From the NCBI GenBank assembly GCA_958295665.1, contig OY282559.1, positions 127,943,605 to 128,007,604 of the forward strand: 64,000 nt of DNA, read 5' to 3'. The stretch comes from Tipula vernalis. Taxonomy: Eukaryota > Arthropoda > Insecta > Diptera > Tipulidae. The notes under the pieces are model-generated. The model did no database searches and was not told the origin of the DNA. It saw only the letters and a list, made by a program, of their open reading frames with translations. Shown piece after piece: positions 40,301-49,300 of this stretch. Position numbers and translations under genes: made by a program. Each line of letters begins with the position of its first letter. Position 1 is the first letter of the stretch.

Positions 40301-43300
40301 CACAAATTTTTTTTCGGATTTGTCTCGCTGTAGCGCCCATACTGGGGTAAGAGGCGTTGTGGCGCGATTCGTAAATTTGTCGTCGAAATGACTTAGGAAT
40401 AAATGGGCGTTGATGTGCCGCATAGAATTTCTTTATTGGTTCCAAAAACTGGGAATTTTTCGAATGTCAATGACTCGTTTGTTTCTACCATTTTTGCGAG
40501 TTCTAGATCTTTAGACTGTTCATCAGCAATTAATGCATAGTCGATTGTACTTCCTATGTTCACTTGATCGATCCGGAAAAGTCTATCCGCGACTACGTTA
40601 TTGTCTCTTGCAATGTGCCGTATATCTGCTGTATACTGTGCTACATAATCCAGGTGACGGCGTTGGCTGGGTGAGGCTTTATCGAGTTTTTGGTGTAATG
40701 CGTATGTCAATGGTTTGGGGTCGGAAAATGCGGTAAATTCTCGACCTTCAACAAAATTTGTGGTTGATAGCCGATTAAGCGGCTAGTGTTTGATAGCCGA
40801 GTAAGCGACTAAAAGCTCCCGGTCGTATGTGCTGTAACGGTTTTCAGTATTGCTTAATTTTCGGGAATAAAATAAAAGTGGTTGCCACCCTTTTTGTGAA
40901 TATTGCTGTAGTATCGCTCCTACTGCTGTATTTAATGCGTCGACAAAAATAGCGAATTTGGCGTTTGGAATGGGATATGCCAGTTGAGCACAGTTTGCAA
41001 GTTTCGTCTTGCATGTTTCGAACGCTCCAGTGGATTCGTCGGTCCAGTTTATTGGTGATTTATCCTTCTTCTTACGTCCTTTTATGAATTCATATAATAT
41101 CGCCTGGTCGTGTGCTGCCTTTGGTAGAAAAATTCGGTAATAATTTACCATTCCTAAAAATCGCAGAATGCCATCAGTCGTAGTTGGTCGAGGAACATTT
41201 TGGATTGCTATATGCTTATCCGGTCCCCTGCCGTTTGTGGTGATGTGAAATCTGAGAAAAGATATTTCGTTCTTTGCAAATTCGCACTTATTAAGGTTAA
41301 TTACCAATCCGGCATCACTTAGACGTTGTAAGATCATACGCACGTGTTTGAGGTGTTCCTCCGTGTTTCGTGATGCAATCAGCAGATCGTCGATGTACGG
41401 AAATACGAATGGCAAGTCTTGAAATATTAAGTGTACCAATCGTTGGAACGTTCGAGCTGCGTTACGTAACCCAAATGTCATTCGGGGACACTCAAACAAT
41501 CCAAAAGAAGTGATGATTGCCGTTTTTTCGATGTCTCGTTCATCTATAGGTATCTGGTGGTAGGCTCGGATAAGATCGATTTTTGAGAACATTCTACATG
41601 ACTCAAGTTAGCGTGTGAAACCGGTCACACCGGTCGGGTTTTGTTATCGCATTTAAGGCTCTATAGTCGCCGCATAATCGCCAGTTACCGTCTTTCTTTC
41701 GTGCTATATGTAATGTGTTCGCCGAATTGCTCTTGGAGGGTCGGAATACTCCTTGCGCTAACCACGTTTCGATTTTGTCCTTGGCGATTTTGGTTTTGTT
41801 GGCATTTAAATGACGTACCTTGGCGTGGCACGGTTTACCAGATGTCTCAATACAATGAGTAACATTGTGCTTTATTGTGTTTAGATTTGTAGACGCGTGG
41901 GTTACTGTTTTGAATTCGCGTAGTAATCCCAGTATCTCGGGTGCCAATGCGCCGGATTTTATGGTCGTAAAGCCGTAAGACGGGATTTGAATTGTTTTCC
42001 CTTTGATATCGAGTTTTGTGATAGGTCCGATGAGTTTCTTATTCTTGATGTCGACTATAATAGACCGAAGTGTGCCAGAAAATCAGAAGAAGATCAATCA
42101 CAATCACCTTCGCCAAGATAAACTGCCATGTAAGTGTCCTGCGAATAATTTAAACGTGGACGGGTTCGACGTTTCCGAATTTGTTGGTGGTATGAGAGAG
42201 ACTTTAGCGCCTGTGTCGATTAGAAATTGTAACTTATTTTGATAATCGACTACGATTAGACGGCTTTTTGGTGTTTGGCTACCGCCGCTTGCCGCATGTA
42301 GCGCGGTGCCAGTTAGTCTTTTGAATTTGTTGACGGTGACAATTCGAATCGACCGAATAGTTCTTCCACCCGTTGTAATAACTCGTTGATCTGAGCTGCT
42401 AAGCTGGTTGGTATTGTTCAGTTGTCGCCTTTTGGCGCATTGAGGTAATAAATGCCAGCTGGTTTTTGCACGTCAACTATTTTGTTTGCTGTTTTTGCAA
42501 GTTTTTCCAAATTTGCGTCGTCCATAGATGATAAAATTTCCTGGTTCGGTTAATTGATTTATAGACAATGCTTCCATCTCTCTCAAAAGTTGGAATGGTT
42601 TTTTGTCGCGGAGTTGCAGTCCTGATAACAATCGATGCAGTTTGATTTTTGCCGATTCGTATAGGCGCTCGATTATTATTTTTTTTAAAGTTTCGTACTC
42701 AAGTACACATTTAACTGTTTGAGGGTCGAGGGCTGCGATGAAATGTCCATACTTAGTAGCATCGACCGAAATACCACCAATTTCGACAATTTCGAACTGT
42801 GCTTCCAATTGAATGAACCAAATTTCTTCATCGTCACTGTTGAAAGGTGCGTACTTTATTGACACGTTGTAAACATTCGTCGTTTCAACTATTTTGGGTT
42901 TCGCCCCTCCATCGCTTTCGTCGGTAACCATATTAACAGACGTCACGCGAAATGTTTGAAAAGCTGTGGAAAATCGACACTGGGTTTGCGGTTATTTTTG
43001 TCACTGAGCGAATGTTCAGAACGAGAGACGATAATCGTCCGGTAAAATTATGATTGGAAATCCGAACAGTTGAAAGCCACCAACTTAAAATAGACACTTG
43101 AACTCACTTACCCCTGACGCGTAGACCAAATCTCCGTATGTATCTTACGTTAATTTTAATCTAAAGTAATATAATACAAAGCCTCAATAATTGAGAAAAA
43201 AAAAATAGAAGAAATGAAATTCAAATAAGTAGTTCGGAAAATGGGTTTCTAAAAGTACCCTAATTGTTTCTTTCCGCTTCTTGTTGAAACCCCCATCTGC

Positions 43301-46300
43301 CCTCTATAGCAGTCCTATGCCATTTGAATGATCTCTAGACAGGACTTTTTGCAGCCGCACTGCAGAGGACAATTCATTGATTCCTTCACAGGAACTTATT
43401 CAGGTTACCCTTTTGGATCTCGTTGGTTCAAGATTATACAGTGAAGGTCAACTTGTACCTGCCTAATATTTTTCCCATGATCGGGTGCATTTCTGATCCG
43501 AGAAGTACCATATATAAGCTCCAGTCGGTCAGTTCCGGAATTCTAATTTCTTTCCTCTGCATGGTTTTGGCCGCTATATCGAATCTAATATGCATGTGGC
43601 CGGAAAATTAGACCCCTTCAGAAAGACCTCTACAAGCCAGTAGTTCATTATTATTGTAGAAATCAAATATTCAAACAAGTACTCATCCCTATTGTTGATG
43701 AAACTGCTGTCCCACACCGAGGGCGTTGTTTGTCACCAGGAAAGTATAGGCGGAGGTTATTACAGCCTCCTGTTTTTCGTCACTCGCAGTACCTCCCACA
43801 CTCCAGCTACCAGGTCCCTGAAGATGAACTCTGAAACTGGAATAAAATTTATTTGCAAGCTTGCCAAAGTGGCTGATCTTGGACTCTGAGTTCCGTTATA
43901 AAAAATCCACTAATCCAGCTACTTACGTAATCCCTTAACTTGATTTTCTATAGTCGATGGTTACTTAATAAAGGCAATGTCGATGTATTGGCAAGTAGCC
44001 CGTGGCCTCTCCAATGTCTAGTCTCCCTTTCATCCTACAACTCTGGAATTCTTCCCCTCAAAGCCTGATATTTTCCAGGCCCCTTTGGTTGTTTTTCCGG
44101 GAGAGATGTTTTCCGTGGGACAGCCCATGATGCACACACCAATTCCCCCTCGTCTTTTCTTTTAGTCTCCTTTGCTTCTCGTCTCCTTGTAATGCTTCTG
44201 AATGATCAGCTTGACAGATATCGAGAACTTCTTAAGAGCACCAAATTTTATATGGTTTGTTATGTTTCTCAAATGATAATAGTCAAAAAAGATCGCAACA
44301 GTTATCTCGAAATTATGAAAGCGCTGGATCGGAAGTACGGCAATGACCAAAAGCGGGTAATTTATCGTATGGAATTGAAAAGCCGATATAAAAAGGGAGG
44401 AAAATCGCTACACCGGCAATCGACCGATTAGTACATCTAGCACATACCAGTACATCGGCCGATTATAGGGAAAGACTAAAAATTGACGCATTCGACGGCA
44501 TTCGAGATCCAGAAACACGCAGGGCGGTAATGTTGTCACCTACAGCAACGTTCGCGGAAACCATCGCTTGTACGTTAACAAATGAAACTGCACAAGCCAT
44601 CACCAAACCGTCAATGAAAATACGCCGAGTGGAAATCGACACCAGCATAAACACAGAACGGTCAACACCAAGATACCGAGACGGAAGCGGCAATATTAAA
44701 TGTTGGGCATGTGATAAAATCGGTCACATCTCACGGCACTGCTGGGAATTAAACAGAAAAAGGGGAAGATCACCATCTCCTATGCAGCGACGACCAAGCG
44801 GGGAACAGGCAGTGGCCAGGCAAGAAGGCCAAATGATGACAGAGCCGTTAAACTTAAAAGAGTCAGCTTAAAGGAGCAGAAGCTGACTCCCACTACCGAT
44901 TGCCACATAACCTCCATCCGCGTTTCGAAAGTAGCAAGAGGCGGTGACAGCTTAACAATCAAAGGCGACATTGATGGCACGAATTGCATCATCAACCTGG
45001 GTCCGGAAACATCTGATCGATGGAGGTGTACAACCAGCTAATGGATTAAAGTTACAAACAGCAACTGGAGATTGTTCAATAATAATAGGCAAAAAGTTCG
45101 TGAAAATAAAAATCGGGAGAACTCTTTTCCAACACGAAGTGCTGATTGCACATATTGTGGATGAAGTCATAATGGGGATGGACTTCATGAGAGCAAATGG
45201 CTTCATGGTGGATGTTGGACGAGGAGTTTTAAGTTACGATAACATCGAGTTGCCACTTCAATCTAGCAGAGCCGGAACAACTATCAGGCGAATTATTATT
45301 GATCATCGGGAGAATCTGCGACCGAATTCGGAGACGATCCTATGGGGAAAATTGGAGGGAGGTTCTGGGTCACGCAGGTTGTGGGTTGTGGAAGCTAACG
45401 AAAAAGAGAACGGAGCCAAGGAAATTATAATCGGAAAACCCTAGTTAAGCCAGACAACGACTATAGAGTACCAATTAGGACTCTAAATCTCTCGGATAAG
45501 ACGAAAATTATCAAGATAGGGACAGTCATCGGCAAATATAATGAGGTTTCAACTATATTAAAGTGTGAACAGAAAAGTCCGATTGAAAAAGCCGACATGC
45601 AAGGGCAGAAAGAAATGGTAGAACAACTTATGCAGAAATGGACCGAAGATCTTACCGAGGCACAGAAAAATTCTGCACATCAACTACTCAAACGGTACAC
45701 GTCCATATTCTGCAGTACATCGGATAATAACGGAAGGACCTCAATGGTAAAGCATCGAATTGATACGGGAACGGAGATGCCAATTCGTCAACCACCCAGG
45801 AGATTATCATTGGCAAAACAACAAGAAGTCAATCGAATGGTAACAGATATGCAAGCAGCAGGAGTAATCGAACCATCTAACAGCCCATGGAGCTCACCGA
45901 TAGTATTGGTTGAGAAGAAGGACGGTAGCATGAGATTCTGCGTTGATTACCGAAAACTCAATGCTGTGACGAAAAAGGATAGCTACCCACTGCCAAGAAT
46001 CGATAACACGTTAGACACGTTATCGGGTGCTCGAATATTTTCGACATTAGATCTACAAAGCGGCTATTGGCAGGTAGAAGTCCATGAGGAAGATCGCAAG
46101 AAAACATCGTTCAGTGTGGGTAACGGACTTTGGCAATTTAATGTTATGCCGTTCGGATTATGTAATGCCCCTGCGACTTTTGCACGTTTAATGGCTCCAT
46201 TAATCGTGTTAAGGGGATTACATTGAAAGACGTGTCTAATATATCTCATATAGCCAAGAGTTTACACGAGTTGACCAGGAAGAACAAGCCATTCAAATGG

Positions 46301-49300
46301 AACGATGACCAGGAGGAAACATTCGTGGAACTAAGGAGACTGTTATGTGTTGCGCCAATCATCGCATACCCTACACTCAACTTGAAATTTATTTTGGACA
46401 CCGCTACAATTAATGACGGTATAGGAGGTGTGTTATCACAGGAAATTAATGGCCTGGTACTACTCCAAAACATTATCGAAACCGGAGCGTAATTATTACG
46501 TGACACGGAAAGAATTGTTGGCTATAGTGGAGTGTGTCAAGCATTTCCATAAGTATCTTTATGGCAAAAAATTCCATTTATGGACAGACCCTGGCGCTTT
46601 ACGGTGGCTGTTACAATTCAAGAATCCAGAGGGACAAGTAGCACGCTGGATCGAACGTCTTCAAAGCTACGATTTTCAAATCGAACATCGGAAGGGAAGT
46701 GCACACAGAAATGCCGACGCAATATCAAGACGGCCGTGTCCAGTAGAATGTAAACATTGTCATGTTGAAGCAAAGGAAGACATCATCGACGTTCGGCTTA
46801 CGCAAGTGCTGCCTTATGAGGTGTGGACCGACGAAATGGTTAGGAAAGAGCAATTGGATGATACGGATTTATCAGTTATAATGGAATGGAAGGAAAAGGA
46901 ACACTGGCCAACTTGGAGCGAGATCGCGGTCAAAACTCCCATTGTCAAGGCTTATTGGGCTCAATGGGATAGCCTCCGTCTTGAGAATGGCTGTTTAAAA
47001 CGATTGTGGGAAAGCACGGATGGCAAAGTGAATCAATTTTGGCTGGTGATACCAAAGTGCCGGATTGCGGAAATCCTGAATGAGTATCATGGAGGCGCAA
47101 GTGAGGGCCACCTAGGAATTAATAAAACACTAGCAAAGATACGTCAACGATTCTACTGGGCAGGATGTAAGCAGTCAGTAAAGGGACCCGCATGCAAAAG
47201 TCGTAGAACTATGAAACAATATAACGTTAGTACACCATTCGAAAGAATTGCAATGGATGTAGCGGGGCCATTTCCCACCACTGAGAGCGGCAACAAATAT
47301 GTTCTAGTAATCACGGATTATTTCAGCAAATGGCCGGAGGTATACCCCATTCCCAATCAGGAGATGACAACAACAGCTGATGCCATGGTAAACAACTGGA
47401 TTAGCAGATTTGGAGTGCTGATGGAGGTTCATACCGATCAAGGACGGAATTTTGAATCGGTGGTATTTCAAGAAATATGCCAGATGCTCGGTATAAATAA
47501 AACGAGAACAACGCCTTTGCATCCACAGTCTAATGGTATGGTGGAAAGATTCAATGGTACATTGGAGGAATATCTAGCAAAGGTCATTGAGAAAAACCAA
47601 CGCAACTGGGATCGGCGTATACCGATGTTTCTGATGGCCTATCGATCTGCAATACATGACACAACCGGAATGACACCAGCTAAAATGTTATTTGGGGATA
47701 ACCTACAATTACCTGGAGATCTAAAGTTTGGGGCTGTACCGTCAGCGGCTTTATGTGGACAGGATTACGTAGACCAAATGAAATAGGAACTTAATGAGAT
47801 TTATCAATTTGCACGGGAGAAAATAAGGATTTCAAGTGACTGGATGAAAGCTCGATATGACAAACGAGCAAATAACCAAGTGGAAACCTTGGTTTCCAGG
47901 AAGGTTTCCAGGAAAGGCAATTAGTATGGCTTCACAACCCGCAAAGGAAAAGGGGATTATCACCGAAGCTGTAACGAGCATGGGAAGGACCTTACACTGT
48001 CATCACAAGGATGAACGACGTGGTTTATCGGATACGGAAGGAATATCGAGGTAAATCAAAGGTGGTGCATTTGGAGAGGCTGGCCTTATACAGAGGAGGT
48101 GATTTGGGTCCTGTTCGAGACGAACAGGCTTTGGTGGGGGGTAGTGTGACGGTAACACCTAGTGTGTAATAGAAAAAGTTAATTGAATAGCTCAATGTTG
48201 AACAGTACTAAAAAGGAATTTTACATGATAAAAATTGTTACGTAATTTTTCTACGCTATTCTAACTGGAAAAGTCATGAGCTTTCTAGAAGTTTGGTTTG
48301 TGTATATAAAATGGAGAACGAAGTCGAATTGGATTACTAGTATTTGGGAAGCGACAGTGTGAAGATTAAAAAGTAATTAAAAAGTGATTTAAAAAGTGTT
48401 GTAGTGCAAAATAAAAATTATAAGTAAATAGTAAAATTGTGTAAAAATTATTTAAAGTGATTTTGTGAATTTTTATTGATAAACTGTGTTGTAATAATTT
48501 TTGTGTGGAATAAATAAATTCGTTGGTGATAAATTAAATTGATTTTGTATTATTCACAATCCAGTGATACGAACCTTAATTGACAAGGCAAAAACGTAAC
48601 AATATAAATCGTGATATTTAGTAGATTTCTCGGGATTATGCCAAAATTTCGATATATTTTCCATTTCCTAGGATATTCGAAATAATTTTAGAATGTTCAG
48701 TTTATTTACATTTCTCATGGCAGTGATTATTGCGCTTAGGATTTCCTTCGGTTTTACATATTAACGGAATATTTGCTTTTAAAAATTAAGCTTTCTAAAA
48801 TATACAAGATCTCATCGTCTGAGATTCAATAACGAATTTAAGCAACATTTTGATTGATTTTAATTAATGGTAAAAACTTCAGGTAAATGGAAAATCGCAA
48901 AGTCTATCGATAAACCGTAAAGGGTCTTACCGGTAAAGAAGCTATCTTCCACTGAATTAGATGAGATTTTTTTCGGGCACTAACAGTCGACAGAATCTAA
49001 ATATGAACTGTACACATTAAAATTTGCGCAATTTCTTAAATCCTCCTCTCGAAATTAGAAAAATTATAATAAACGACTTAAAGCAAATTTTTGTGTGAAA
49101 TAAAAGCTTTACTTGTTTAAAGGTAAAAGAAGTATTTTTAGGGGCCGAAGAAAAATTTTGCGGGAGAGCACGAAATTTGTAGTTAGGCCATTGTTAATAA
49201 GTCTACCTTAAAAATATAATTGTCCAAATTAAAACATTTATTATGTAGGCACTGTTATAGCCGTAAATTAAATTAATTGCTTGAATTGTTTTAAAGCAAC

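Larger units (their letters stand above)
38978..43000 (-). mobile_element. Ty3/gypsy LTR retrotransposon, minus strand (CsRn1-like by motifs)
   Basis: Minus-strand pieces appear in the order gag (42946-42473), protease (near 42220), RT (41947-40783), RNase H (to about 40393) and integrase (40423-39812), with a C-terminal tail to about 39190. This is the Ty3/gypsy order. The gag wording (DDEEIWFIQLEAQFE) and protease style resemble the CsRn1 group. A TG-start at 39179 (tgtggcggcaccaataac on the minus strand) after a purine-rich ggagtaggatag suggests the 3' LTR, of which perhaps 200 bp to about 38978 remain. I could not find the matching 5' LTR. Several frameshifts break pol. Confidence 0.85.
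44192..48601 (+). mobile_element. Ty3/gypsy LTR retrotransposon, plus strand, 5' truncated
   Basis: Gag (from about 44192), protease (about 44930-45440), RT (45597-46226), RNase H (46223-46740), integrase (46790-47790) and a clean 3' LTR (48145-48601) run in Ty3/gypsy order on the plus strand. A purine tract (ggtggggggtag) directly precedes the LTR. No matching 5' LTR exists upstream in the window. Pol is broken by frameshifts near 45000, 45440 and 46490 and by two deletions: one removes the RT catalytic box, the other part of the integrase zinc region. It lies in intron 4 in the sense orientation of the host gene. Confidence 0.88.
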
